From Candidatus Hydrogenedentota bacterium (GTDB taxonomy: Bacteria > Hydrogenedentota > Hydrogenedentia > Hydrogenedentales > SLHB01), in assembly GCA_020848835.1 (NCBI GenBank), contig JADLHJ010000059.1:183854-247853 (forward strand): DNA of 64,000 nt, in the 5' to 3' direction. A program made the position numbers and the translations under genes. Of the stretch, positions 7,567-16,392 are shown in pieces; position 1 is the stretch's first letter, and each line of letters begins with the position of its first letter. The notes below the pieces were generated by a model. The model was given only the letters and a program-made list of their open reading frames with translations, was not told the DNA's origin and made no database searches.

Positions 7567-9024
7567 CTACTTGAGATATCCAATACTCCGAATATTTTCT
7601 TGCTGCTCAGGAGTCAGGGCACTCGTCGTTGACGACTCTTGACGAAGCGGATGCGATGCGTTCGCAGAATGGAAGTCTTGCAACATCTTCCGAAGCGGCG
7701 CAGCAGCAGTATGAGATGGCTCAAGAATGGTACCGTTACGCTCACCTGGATCATTTTTAAGATTGATAAAGGTTTCGTTGGACGCAATCTTATCTACGAT
7801 GAGCTTCTCCTCACCCAGAACTATTGCATCAAGGTCGCGATTCGAACCCTTGATTGACATCATTGCGGCAGAGTAAGAGGGGCGATCCACGGGCAGCGCG
7901 CCTGATAGAGTCGCGATGTCCCGCCCTTGCCATTCAGGACGGGGGTGTAGGCCTAGTAAGGCCGCGCAAGCCGGAAGGATGTCGACCAGCTCGACCGGGG
8001 CATCCACGGTGCGTGGCGATTTTCCACGAACATACACAATTAGAGGTACCCGCGTAAGTTCTTCGTAGACTGTCTTACCATGTCCGATCGAGCCGTGCTC
8101 CCAGAGTTCCTCACCGTGGTCAGAGGTCACGACGATGATGGCGTTGGGGTCGGATTCTCTCACGCGGTCAATGAGTCGACCTAGTTGAACGTCCAAGTAA
8201 TGCACGGACGAATCGTACTTGGCGCGTAAGTATTCCTCGCCTTCTTTTGACAGATTTCCATATTTGCGCTGGTTAGTGATGCCAACTTCGAACATGATGC
8301 GATCACGGTAGCAGTCACTATAGTTTTCGACTAGCTTCCGGTCCTCTTTGGAAATGGACGGCAAGTTCGCATCTGCGTCCACGAAGTCGGCTGGCGTTTC
8401 GTAAGGGGCGTGGGCGTCCATGTAATGAACATATAGAAATCGTGGCGATGGCAACTTCGAGAGTTCTTCAAGTGCGGCGTCAGTCACGGCATTGCCGTGA
8501 AACTTGGGGTACTTTAGGTACTCGTAGGAATCAAAGCCTTGATCGAAACCGAAGTGGGACACAATATTCGCGTTGCTCTGTATTCCGGCATTCGCATAGC
8601 CCTGCGATTTCAAAAATTCAGCAAAAGTCTCGAAGGACGGCGGTAGTACGTCAGTCTCCGGAAGGGCGTCTTCACTGAGATCGCCATCAATACCGTAGTA
8701 AACCTTGTGCACTTCGGGGTACAACGAGGTGAAGAGTGTAGCCATCGACGGCTTGGTCCAAGTCGCCTGTACGCGGCAGTTGCGGTAATCCAACGATTCC
8801 GAAGCCAGTTTGGCGAGGTTCGGCATAAGGGGTTTGCCGTTACGCTGCATGTGGACGCGGTCCGCGCGCAAGGTATCGGCGACAATCAGCACAAGATTAG
8901 GTTTCGCTACCTCGACAGTCTCAACGCTTCCGGGTTGCGAACAGGAAGCGCAGAGGACGGCGCCCATCAGACAAGATGCCGGGGCAAAAAACAGCCCCCA
9001 AAATAAGCGAAAGCGCGCTTTCAC
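7567..9024 (-). CDS. sulfatase-like (alkaline phosphatase superfamily) lipoprotein
   Basis: About 485 aa from a GTG at 9024; the TTG at 9099 would overlap the divergent gene. The chosen N-terminus KARFRLFWGLFF...AVLCASC looks like a lipoprotein signal, though the lipobox is not ideal. Sulfatase-fold motifs: NLVLIVADTLRADRV (metal aspartates), VTSDHGEELWEHGSIGHG (metal D and H, about two thirds along), and the C-terminal LTPEQQENIRSIGYL typical of this group. The nucleophile region reads TWTKPSMATLFTS, with Thr where a formylglycine Cys/Ser would sit, so sulfate ester hydrolysis is doubtful and a phosphatase or phosphotransferase role is possible. Substrate unknown. Confidence 0.75.
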   Translation of the reverse strand: MKARFRLFWGLFFAPASCLMGAVLCASCSQPGSVETVEVAKPNLVLIVADTLRADRVHMQRNGKPLMPNLAKLASESLDYRNCRVQATWTKPSMATLFTSLYPEVHKVYYGIDGDLSEDALPETDVLPPSFETFAEFLKSQGYANAGIQSNANIVSHFGFDQGFDSYEYLKYPKFHGNAVTDAALEELSKLPSPRFLYVHYMDAHAPYETPADFVDADANLPSISKEDRKLVENYSDCYRDRIMFEVGITNQRKYGNLSKEGEEYLRAKYDSSVHYLDVQLGRLIDRVRESDPNAIIVVTSDHGEELWEHGSIGHGKTVYEELTRVPLIVYVRGKSPRTVDAPVELVDILPACAALLGLHPRPEWQGRDIATLSGALPVDRPSYSAAMMSIKGSNRDLDAIVLGEEKLIVDKIASNETFINLKNDPGERNGTILEPSHTAAAPLRKMLQDFHSANASHPLRQESSTTSALTPEQQENIRSIGYLK

Positions 9025-9129
9025 TGGACACACAGGCTCCGTAGTTGGGAGTTGGTTTGATCGCAACGTATAATGCCGCTCCCATTGCGGGAATGGCAAA
9101 CGCTCCTACACCGAATCGGACATCGCTAC

Positions 9130-10881
9130 ATGGCAACACGCACCTGGCCCAGTTGGGTTACACGCTTCGAGGAAACCTATCTCGCAGGCGGCTCGAGTAT
9201 GTTTGTATTGCATGGCAACGTGGGCGACATGGTTGCGAGCGCGGAGAACGGCGCGGCCGCATTCGAGCCGCTGCCGGATTTTCTTGCTACGCGGCTCTTC
9301 GGCAAGTATGACCTTGTTTTGCACTACGACTTGGGGCGCGGCTTGCGCGCTTACGCGGGTGGCGACGGCCAACGCCTGACGCGGATGAACGCCCTGTTGT
9401 TGCGCATACTCGGCGGAAGCCTCGAAACCGTCACAGAACCGGGACAGGCATTTCGCGTTCTGGATCGCCTGATTTCACTATTGCTCGTTGCGGACGACGC
9501 GGCATCGCGTAAAGTCGCCGTTTTAATTGATTACGTCGATTTCATCTGCGCCGCGGAAGACCGGCCTACACCTCATCTCGCGACATTGCTAAATTGGGCG
9601 CGCAGCCCGGTTGTGCGCAGTGTGAATCTCGTGTTTGTGCTGATGACCGAAAGTCTCGCGCGGTTGAACCAGTCGCTGGTCCAGAGCCCATACACGGAAG
9701 AGATTGGCGTCGAGTTACCGACCGTCGAAGAGCGTAAACTGTTCGTCACAAGCCAGTATCCCGCATTGGCAAACGATGGCGAGCGGCTTGCAAAAATGAG
9801 CGCAGGTCTTACGCTGACAAATTTCGACGCGATGCTGCGCCTCGCAACGCGCGCGGACGCCGGTAAGGTGGTCGCTGACCCGGTGAAAGACGAAGGCGCC
9901 AAAAAATCCGCATCCGATATTTCCACGGAGAAGTTGGCGGCGATCAAGAAGAACCTGATGGAAGCGCAGTTACCAGGGCTTATCGAGTTTGTGCAACCAA
10001 AGTACGATCTCACGATGGTTGCTGGACATAGCGCGGCAAAAAATCGATTGATCAATGACGCGAAGCTGGTACGCGAGGGTAAGTACGATGCAGTGCCGAT
10101 GGGCTACTTGATCTGCGGGCCGGTGGGAGTAGGCAAGACATTTCTGGCCCAGTGCTATGCGGGCGCGGTCGGGATACCGTGCATCACCATTCTCAATTTC
10201 CGCAGCAAATACGTCGGCGAAACAGAAGCGAATCTCGAACGCATTCTCTTCGTCGTGCGTGAACTTGGGCCCGTCGCGGTAATTGTCGATGAAGCGGACG
10301 CCGCGGTCGGCGATCGCACCGCCAGTGGCGATTCAGGCACGAGCGCGCGCGTGTTCGCGCAGCTCGCCTCGCAAATGGGCAACACGCAGTATCGCGGCAA
10401 AATCATTTGGTTTTTGCTGACGTGCCGGCCCGATTTGCTTCCAATCGACCTAAAAAGGCAGGGGCGCTGCGAGGAACATATCCCGCTTTTCTATCCGGAA
10501 ACAATAGACGATCGGAAGGAAATGTTTCTTGCGATGGCGAAGAAGCTGAAACTTCCCCTCGACGAGAAGTCGTTACCCGATTTGAGCAAGACGCCACCGT
10601 TGAGCGGCGCGGACATCGAAAGCGTGCTCACGCGCGTGCGCCGGGAGTCGTTGATTCAGGAACGGCCGATTGATGCACAGCTTGTGCAGGAAGTCGTCGA
10701 GAATTTTAGGAGCTTGCGAAGCCAGGCGCACGAACTGCAGTTGATTGCGGCGATCCTTGAGTCTTCCGATCAGCGATACCTGCCGGATAACGTGCGCAAT
10801 CAAATCAACTCGCCGGAACAGTACTCGGTACTTGCGCGAAAGTTGCGTGAGTTGCAGACAATCGAGGATGGTAACGCGTAG
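9130..10881 (+). CDS. AAA+ ATPase (Ycf46-like)
   Basis: 583 aa from the ATG at 9130; the ORF track start at 9073 is also possible but adds a tail unlike the rest. The N-terminal 300 residues form an extra domain beginning with a FVLHGNVGDMV motif, as in Ycf46-type and related bacterial AAA proteins. The AAA module has Walker A GPVGVGKT (about residues 330-337), Walker B VAVIVDEADAAV (about 381-392) and a sensor-like WFLLTCRPDLLP. No protease or transmembrane part is visible. Divergent from the sulfatase-like gene; the MarR gene follows after 5 nt, so the two may share a transcript. Biological role unknown. Confidence 0.75.
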   Translation: MATRTWPSWVTRFEETYLAGGSSMFVLHGNVGDMVASAENGAAAFEPLPDFLATRLFGKYDLVLHYDLGRGLRAYAGGDGQRLTRMNALLLRILGGSLETVTEPGQAFRVLDRLISLLLVADDAASRKVAVLIDYVDFICAAEDRPTPHLATLLNWARSPVVRSVNLVFVLMTESLARLNQSLVQSPYTEEIGVELPTVEERKLFVTSQYPALANDGERLAKMSAGLTLTNFDAMLRLATRADAGKVVADPVKDEGAKKSASDISTEKLAAIKKNLMEAQLPGLIEFVQPKYDLTMVAGHSAAKNRLINDAKLVREGKYDAVPMGYLICGPVGVGKTFLAQCYAGAVGIPCITILNFRSKYVGETEANLERILFVVRELGPVAVIVDEADAAVGDRTASGDSGTSARVFAQLASQMGNTQYRGKIIWFLLTCRPDLLPIDLKRQGRCEEHIPLFYPETIDDRKEMFLAMAKKLKLPLDEKSLPDLSKTPPLSGADIESVLTRVRRESLIQERPIDAQLVQEVVENFRSLRSQAHELQLIAAILESSDQRYLPDNVRNQINSPEQYSVLARKLRELQTIEDGNA

Positions 10882-10886
10882 ACGCA

Positions 10887-11459
10887 TTGATCCTCGCCTC
10901 GCGATTAAGAAACGGAACAACACCTACGCCAAATCGAGTACACATAACCGGCCTTGGTTCGCATTCACCCGAACGGGACGACCTGCGTATCCTGCGGGCA
11001 CTGCGCAGGATTATCCGCGCGGTCGATATTCACTCGCGTAAATTGGCGACGACACACAAGCTAACTGTGCCCCAGTTGCTCGCCTTGATGTGTATCGTAG
11101 AGGATGGACCCGTCAGCGCCACGCACATCAGCCAGCAAATCCATCTCAGCGGAAGTACGGTTGTCGGTCTCGTCGATCGGCTCGAAGCGAAAGGTCTGGT
11201 ACAGCGTCGTCGCAGTACCGAAGATCGACGGCTCGTTCATATTGCGGTGACGCCACTCGGCATAGAAGCCGCCAGAGCTGCCCCTTCTCCCTTGCAGGAT
11301 CAGCTTGTTAAGCGACTCGCCGATTTAAACGCAGCGGAGCGCGAACAGCTTGCCCAATCGCTGGAACGTGTAGTCGAGCTGATGCAAGCCCGCGAGATTG
11401 ACGCATCGCCGATTTTGGATGTAGGCGACATGAAGCGCGCAACTGATCCATCGTCGTAA
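10887..11459 (+). CDS. MarR-family regulator, probable ectoine repressor EctR
   Basis: 190 aa from a TTG 5 nt after the ATPase stop; no better ATG or GTG is present before the domain. The winged helix is at about residues 60-130: KLTVPQLLALMCIVEDG, then the recognition helix region SGSTVVGLVDRLEAKGLVQRR and the wing STEDRRLVHIAVT. In halotolerant methylotrophs a MarR protein, EctR1, is encoded next to and represses ectABC; position directly upstream of ectA here suggests the same job. That role is inference; the family is clear. Confidence 0.85.
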   Translation: MILASRLRNGTTPTPNRVHITGLGSHSPERDDLRILRALRRIIRAVDIHSRKLATTHKLTVPQLLALMCIVEDGPVSATHISQQIHLSGSTVVGLVDRLEAKGLVQRRRSTEDRRLVHIAVTPLGIEAARAAPSPLQDQLVKRLADLNAAEREQLAQSLERVVELMQAREIDASPILDVGDMKRATDPSS

Positions 11460-11467
11460 CCTCCTTT

Positions 11468-11529
11468 ATTGCAGCAATTTATCGCAATTAATCATTTAAG
11501 TTGCACATCCTATTAATTCTTGTTAGAAT
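11468..11529 (+). promoter_or_regulatory. ectA promoter and candidate operator
   Basis: TTGCAC (11501-11506), 17-nt spacer, TAGAAT (11524-11529) form a good sigma-70-type promoter. A perfect small palindrome ATTGCAGCAAT (11468-11478) and a nearby CGCAATTAAT lie just upstream and could be the MarR operator. The expected transcription start (about 11536) is only a few bases before the ATG at 11540. Confidence 0.55.
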
Positions 11530-11539
11530 CATTTCTGTA

Positions 11540-12061
11540 ATGATTATTTCAAGTCATAAAATAATGCTACCATCACAACATAGGACTATCCGGTTCAGGA
11601 TTCCCACGGTAGATGATGCAAGCGACGTATGCGGGCTGGTGCGCAACTGCCCTCCGCTTGAATTCAATCCGCCCTACGCCTACCTGCTGCTGTGTTCGCA
11701 TTTCGCGGATACAAGTGTTGTCTGCGACTCTGACGATCGGCTTGGCGGGTTCACCGGAGCATACCGTTTACCGCGCCGGCCAGACACCTTGTTCGTCTGG
11801 CAGATCGCGGTTTCGGGCGACCTTCGCGGGAGCGGGATTGGCCAACTTATGTTGAGCAGCATCCTTGCGCGAGAGGCGCTGCGCGACGTCCGCTACCTCG
11901 AAGCAACCGTGACACCATCGAATTCCGCATCACGCCGGCTATTTACGTCATTTGCCGAACGACGTGGGTGTCCCATTGTTCTTAGCGCGGGATTTCGCGC
12001 AGATGATTTTCCGGGTGGAAACCACGAAGCGGAGCAACTGTTTCGCATCGGGCCGTTATAA
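11540..12061 (+). CDS. ectA: L-2,4-diaminobutyrate acetyltransferase
   Basis: 173 aa from the ATG at 11540 (alternative ATG at 11564). Second step of ectoine synthesis: acetyl-CoA + diaminobutyrate to N-gamma-acetyl-diaminobutyrate. EctA hallmarks are present: NCPPLEFNPPYAYLLLCSHF, the LFVWQIAVSGDLRGSGIG acetyl-CoA (GNAT) motif, and LEATVTPSNSASRRLF. The TTG start at 11501 in the ORF track falls on the -35 box and is rejected. No SD precedes either ATG, so translation may be leaderless or begin at 11564. First gene of the ectABCD-ehuBCDA run. Confidence 0.93.
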   Translation: MIISSHKIMLPSQHRTIRFRIPTVDDASDVCGLVRNCPPLEFNPPYAYLLLCSHFADTSVVCDSDDRLGGFTGAYRLPRRPDTLFVWQIAVSGDLRGSGIGQLMLSSILAREALRDVRYLEATVTPSNSASRRLFTSFAERRGCPIVLSAGFRADDFPGGNHEAEQLFRIGPL

Positions 12062-12101
12062 ACCTTTTTTCCACGTTGCAACGAAAAAAAGGGGAGTTTG
12101 C

Positions 12102-13430
12102 ATGGATTCTAAAACCGGTACGACAAAGGTGTGCGACACGAGCGCTTTCGAGAGCTTGGAGTCCAACGTTCGCGGCTATTGCCGCGCATATCCGACCGTG
12201 TTCGATCGCGCCCAGAACGCGGTCCTCTACGACGAACGCGGGCGCGAATACATCGATTTTCTCGCCGGCGCGGGCACTTTGAATTACGGCCATAACAATC
12301 CGATTCTGCGCCGGGCGTTGCTGGATTACATTTGGAACGACGGTATCGTTCACGGACTCGATATGTACAGCGGCGCGAAACGCCGTTTTATCGAGGCGCT
12401 CGACGAAATCATTTTGCGTCCCCGCGAGATGGATTACCGTGTGCAATTCACGGGGCCGACCGGGACCAATGCGGTGGAAGCGGCGCTGAAACTTGCGCGT
12501 AATTACACGGGGCGCACCAACGTCATCGCGTTTACCAACGGGTTTCACGGCGTCACGCTCGGTTCCGTGGCCGCCACGGGGAACGCACATTTTCGGTCCG
12601 CTGCGGGCGTTGGTCTGCACGATACGACGTTCATGCCCTACGACGGATACTTTGGCGAGCATGTCGATACGATCGCGTATCTCGAACGGATGCTCACGGA
12701 CAACAGCAGCGGTCTCGATTTTCCCGCCGCGGTGATCGTCGAGTGCATTCAGGGCGAAGGCGGCGTCAACGAAGCGAGCTACGATTGGCTGCGCAGGCTC
12801 GAGCGCCTTTGCAACGCGCACGGGATTATTTTCATCGTTGACGACATTCAGGCCGGTTCCGGCCGCACCGGCACATTCTTCAGTTTCGAAGAGGCAAACA
12901 TTGTGCCGGACATCATCACCTTGTCGAAATCGCTCAGCGGTTACGGACTTCCGCTGTCGGTCGTGCTGATGAAACGCAAGCTGGACATCTGGAAGCCGGG
13001 CCAGCACAACGGGACATTCCGCGGCAACAACCTTGCATTCGTCACGGCAGCGGAAATGCTTTCGACGTATTGGCGCGACCGCGAGTTCTCGCGCCAAGTG
13101 CAAAAAAAATCGTGGTACCTCGGGAAGCGCTTGCACCAACTGCGCGAAATGCATCCGTGCATCGTGGGCGTGCGCGGGCGCGGATTGATTTTTGGGATAG
13201 AAATTGCTTCCGGCGAGTTGGCCATCGAAATACGGGACGCGGCATTTCGGAACGGCTTGATCATCGAAACCTGCGGTTCGCGCGATCACGTCATCAAGCT
13301 TCTACCCCCACTTACAATTGAAGACACCGTGTTGGCCGATGGGTTGCGCGCGCTCGAGCGCTCCATAAATGAAGTGACACAAGCGGCGGACAATGACGGA
13401 GCAGTCCATAACACGGAGGCCTTGGCGTGA
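12102..13430 (+). CDS. ectB: diaminobutyrate-2-oxoglutarate transaminase
   Basis: 442 aa from the ATG at 12102, with a good SD (AAGGGGAG) before it. Makes L-2,4-diaminobutyrate from aspartate semialdehyde, the first ectoine step. Class-III PLP aminotransferase features: FTGPTGTNAVEAALKLAR, GFHGVTLGSVAATGN, the PLP-ring aspartate in IIFIVDDIQAGSGRTG, and the Schiff-base lysine in LSKSLSGYGLPLS. The EctB-specific segments AGAGTLNYGHNNP and GIVHGLDMYSGAKRRF are evident. The stop overlaps the ectC GTG start as GTGA. Confidence 0.95.
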   Translation: MDSKTGTTKVCDTSAFESLESNVRGYCRAYPTVFDRAQNAVLYDERGREYIDFLAGAGTLNYGHNNPILRRALLDYIWNDGIVHGLDMYSGAKRRFIEALDEIILRPREMDYRVQFTGPTGTNAVEAALKLARNYTGRTNVIAFTNGFHGVTLGSVAATGNAHFRSAAGVGLHDTTFMPYDGYFGEHVDTIAYLERMLTDNSSGLDFPAAVIVECIQGEGGVNEASYDWLRRLERLCNAHGIIFIVDDIQAGSGRTGTFFSFEEANIVPDIITLSKSLSGYGLPLSVVLMKRKLDIWKPGQHNGTFRGNNLAFVTAAEMLSTYWRDREFSRQVQKKSWYLGKRLHQLREMHPCIVGVRGRGLIFGIEIASGELAIEIRDAAFRNGLIIETCGSRDHVIKLLPPLTIEDTVLADGLRALERSINEVTQAADNDGAVHNTEALA

Positions 13431-13837
13431 TTGTACGAACATTGGAATCGATTCGAGATAGCGATCGCGAGGTGCATGCGCCGACCTGGGTCAGCCGACG
13501 ATTGCTACTAAAAAAAGACGGCATGGGGTTCTCCTTTCACGAGACGACCATTTACGCGGGCACCACGACGAACATGTGGTACCGCAATCATCTTGAGGCC
13601 GTGTATTGCATCGCCGGCGAAGGCGAATTGGAGGAAGTGGAAACGGAAGTGATTCATGAAATCAAACCCGGAACGATGTATGCGCTTGAGCAACACGACC
13701 GGCATGTGTTGCGGGCAAAAACGGAATTGAAATTAGTGTGCGTATTCAATCCGCCCTGCACTGGCCAGGAAAACCACGACGAGTACGGCGGATATGCGCT
13801 TCTTAACGACGACGCGATTCCGGCGGTGACCGCATAA
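13427..13837 (+). CDS. ectC: ectoine synthase
   Basis: 136 aa, GTG start overlapping ectB. Cyclises N-gamma-acetyl-diaminobutyrate to ectoine; single-domain cupin. Characteristic EctC stretches: MIVRTLESI, FSFHETTIYAGT, the metal- and substrate-pocket region NHLEAVYCIAGEGELEE, GTMYALEQHDRHVLRA and CVFNPPCTGQE. Length and all core motifs are normal, so the enzyme should be active. Confidence 0.96.
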   Translation: MIVRTLESIRDSDREVHAPTWVSRRLLLKKDGMGFSFHETTIYAGTTTNMWYRNHLEAVYCIAGEGELEEVETEVIHEIKPGTMYALEQHDRHVLRAKTELKLVCVFNPPCTGQENHDEYGGYALLNDDAIPAVTA

Positions 13838-13862
13838 TCGCGTCCACGATAAGGGGTATCTC

Positions 13863-14795
13863 ATGGAGACAATGATCGACAAATATCCCAGCCGGGTTGA
13901 TGGCGAAGCGTGCTTGTTGCCACGCCTGGATCCCGTTGTTCACGGGAATAAGCCAGGGCAACTTTCGCGCGCGGAACTCAGTGCGTTCGAAAGCAACGGG
14001 TATATCGTCATTCGCGACCTGCTCAATGAACGAGAAATCAATATGCTTCAGCACGAGTGCGAACGTCTGCGGCGCAGCGAACGCATTCGGCAGTCCGAGC
14101 TTGCAGTCACTGAGCCGACCAGCGGCGAAACGCGATCAATTTTCGCCGTGCAGACCGTGAGCGACGTGTTTGCCGGTCTTGTGCGCCATAAAAATATTCT
14201 CAGCGCGGTCCGGCAATTATTGGGCGGCGACGTTTACTTGCATCAAACGCGCGCCAACCTGAAGCCAGGATTTCGCGGCAAAGAGTTCTACTGGCATTCG
14301 GACTTTGAAACGTGGCACGCAGAGGACGGCATGCCGTCGATGCGTGCCGTGAGCTGTTCGATAGCACTCACCGACAACTACGAGTTCAACGGCCCGCTAA
14401 TGTTGGTCCCCGGATCGCACATGTACTTCGCGCAATGCCTGGGCCGCACCCCCGACGGGCATTATCTGAAGTCGCTTAAGAAACAAGAGTACGGCGTTCC
14501 CTCCGACGCGCAATTGGAGTGGATGGTGAAGGAACACGGAATCGACGTGCCGAAATTGCAGGCGGGCTCGATGGTCATTTTCGACTGCAACACGATGCAC
14601 GGATCGAACAGCAACATCACGCCGTATCCGCGCACGAATATTTTCGCGGTGTACAACAGCATCGAGAACACGCTGCAAGAACCGTTTGCAGCGGAAGCGG
14701 CGCGCCCCTGGTTCCTTGGAAACCGTGAGCCGGAGATTCTGGAGCCGGCCGATTTCTCCGAGATAGGGAATGCAATGCCGGCCCTGCCGGCCTAG
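13863..14795 (+). CDS. ectD: ectoine 5-hydroxylase
   Basis: 310 aa. Fe(II)/2-oxoglutarate dioxygenase turning ectoine into 5-hydroxyectoine. The EctD signature FYWHSDFETWHAEDGMPSMR is present; its H145-x-D147 and the later H246 (MHGSN) are the expected iron triad, and NGPLMLVPGSH and the 2-oxoglutarate-binding R after the second His (PYPRTNIF) are conserved. Start ATG at 13863 has AAGGGG upstream; an ATG three codons later is an alternative. Sits 25 nt after ectC and 10 nt before ehuB. Confidence 0.96.
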   Translation: METMIDKYPSRVDGEACLLPRLDPVVHGNKPGQLSRAELSAFESNGYIVIRDLLNEREINMLQHECERLRRSERIRQSELAVTEPTSGETRSIFAVQTVSDVFAGLVRHKNILSAVRQLLGGDVYLHQTRANLKPGFRGKEFYWHSDFETWHAEDGMPSMRAVSCSIALTDNYEFNGPLMLVPGSHMYFAQCLGRTPDGHYLKSLKKQEYGVPSDAQLEWMVKEHGIDVPKLQAGSMVIFDCNTMHGSNSNITPYPRTNIFAVYNSIENTLQEPFAAEAARPWFLGNREPEILEPADFSEIGNAMPALPA

Positions 14796-14805
14796 CGCGT
14801 CTCGC

Positions 14806-15714
14806 ATGGTATATCGTGTCTGTATAAGTTTCGCGTGTCTTGCCGTCCTGACGATTTCGGCGGGCTGCGGGAATGCGGCGGAACACAAAAATCGCGAAGG
14901 TGAGACGACACTCGATCGCATCAAACGGACCGGCGTTATTCGTGTGGGTTATGCGAATGAAGCTCCTTATGCGTACCTCGATTCGCGCACCGATTCGCTG
15001 ACCGGCGAAGCGCCTGAAGTGCTCCGCGCGGTCATGAAATCGATGGGCGTGAACAAAGTCGAAGGCGTGCTCACCGAATTCGGGGCGCTGATCCCCGGTT
15101 TGCGGGCAAAGCGTTTCGACATAATCGCGGCCGGCATGTACATCACGCCGGAACGTTGCCAACAGATCGCGTTCTCCAATCCGAGTTATTCGATCGGTGA
15201 AGCGTTCATCGTGCAAACAGGAAACCCGAAAGCCCTCCACAGTTACGCCGACGTTGCGAAACACGAATCGGCGACGATTGGCGTCATGGCGGGCGCCGTC
15301 GAACGCGGATACGCAACGGGGTCTGGAATTCCGGATGCGCGCATCGTCCTGTTTCCCGACGCGCCGAGCGGCCTCGAAGCCGTGCAGATCGGCCGGGTCG
15401 ATGCGTTTGCCGGCACAAGCCTGACGATACGAAGCCTGCTCTCGAAAACGACAAGTTCAAAAATAGAAGTCGCCACGCCATTCACCGATCCGGTGATTGA
15501 TGGAAAAGAGATCCGCGGGTATGGCGCGTTTGGGTTCCGTAACGAGGATTCATTTCTGCTGGACGGCTTCAACGGCGAACTAGCCAAATTCATTGGGTCT
15601 CCGGAACATCTTGCGCTGGTGGCGCCTTTTGGATTTACGGAAAACGAGCTGCCGGGAAACGTTACAGCGGCGGAACTCTGCGGCACCACAAGCGCCGCTG
15701 CCGAACCGAATTAA
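14806..15714 (+). CDS. ehuB: ectoine/hydroxyectoine ABC transporter, substrate-binding lipoprotein
   Basis: 302 aa from the ATG at 14806, which begins a lipoprotein signal (VCISFACLAVLTISAGC, lipobox SAGC). Solute-binding protein family 3: TGVIRVGYANEAPYAYLD, GVLTEFGALIPGLRAKRFDIIAAGMYITPERC and the late GYGAFGFRNED are EhuB-like. It should capture ectoine and hydroxyectoine at the outer face of the inner membrane. The ORF track start at 14770 lies inside ectD. Followed by two permeases and an ATPase, and directly downstream of ectD, which supports the substrate. Confidence 0.9.
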   Translation: MVYRVCISFACLAVLTISAGCGNAAEHKNREGETTLDRIKRTGVIRVGYANEAPYAYLDSRTDSLTGEAPEVLRAVMKSMGVNKVEGVLTEFGALIPGLRAKRFDIIAAGMYITPERCQQIAFSNPSYSIGEAFIVQTGNPKALHSYADVAKHESATIGVMAGAVERGYATGSGIPDARIVLFPDAPSGLEAVQIGRVDAFAGTSLTIRSLLSKTTSSKIEVATPFTDPVIDGKEIRGYGAFGFRNEDSFLLDGFNGELAKFIGSPEHLALVAPFGFTENELPGNVTAAELCGTTSAAAEPN

Positions 15715-15732
15715 TGCGGTGGCTGTTTTACG

Positions 15733-16392
15733 ATGAGTCTATTCGAGTTCATACCGTCTCTTTTGAGCGGGCTTGGCGTCACGCTAACCTTGACGGGCGG
15801 TGGGGCGTTAGTTGCCGTAGTGCTGGCGTGGCTCGCGGGGCTCGCGCGCCTTTCCCATTTTGGCCCGCTGCGTCTTGCCGCAGCCACCTATGTCGAAACA
15901 TTTCGCGGGACCTCCGCGCTCGTGCAACTCTATTGGTTTTTCTACGCGCTGCCGCTCTTTGGAATCGAGCTGTCGGCAACGGCCACGGGCATCATCGTGC
16001 TCGGGCTGAACATTGGCGCGTACGGCGCGGAAGTCGTGCGCGGCGCGGTCTTATCGATTGACCGTGGTCAGTCCGAAGCCGCGGCAGCCCTTAATCTCAG
16101 CAACCTGAAGCGCCTGTGGATCGTTATCGCACCGCAAGCATTGCTGCGCATGTTGCCTCCCGCCGGCAATCTGCTCATCGAGTTATTGAAGAGCACCGCG
16201 CTTGTGTCGCTGATTACGCTCAACGACCTCACCTTTCGCGGCATGCTCTTGCGCGCAGAAACGCTGCGCACGGTGGAAGTATTCGGTCTATTGCTGATCA
16301 TCTATTTTTGCGTAGCCCAAGTATTGACCCTGGGACTTCATGCCGCCGAGCGCCGGCTTTCAAAGGCGTGGCACCTGGAGGGCGCGCGATGA
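15733..16392 (+). CDS. ehuC: ectoine/hydroxyectoine ABC transporter permease EhuC
   Basis: 219 aa, about five membrane segments. Polar-amino-acid-type permease with the conserved cytoplasmic EAA loop GQSEAAAALNLSNLKRLWIVIAPQA and the N-terminal TFRGTSALVQLYWFFYALP. Start 18 nt after ehuB; its stop overlaps the ehuD ATG by 4 nt. Forms the membrane channel with EhuD. Confidence 0.88.
   Translation: MSLFEFIPSLLSGLGVTLTLTGGGALVAVVLAWLAGLARLSHFGPLRLAAATYVETFRGTSALVQLYWFFYALPLFGIELSATATGIIVLGLNIGAYGAEVVRGAVLSIDRGQSEAAAALNLSNLKRLWIVIAPQALLRMLPPAGNLLIELLKSTALVSLITLNDLTFRGMLLRAETLRTVEVFGLLLIIYFCVAQVLTLGLHAAERRLSKAWHLEGAR

Noticed and set aside
11982-13289. 435-aa ORF on the minus strand
   Set aside because: Antisense to ectB, which is certain; no domain seen.
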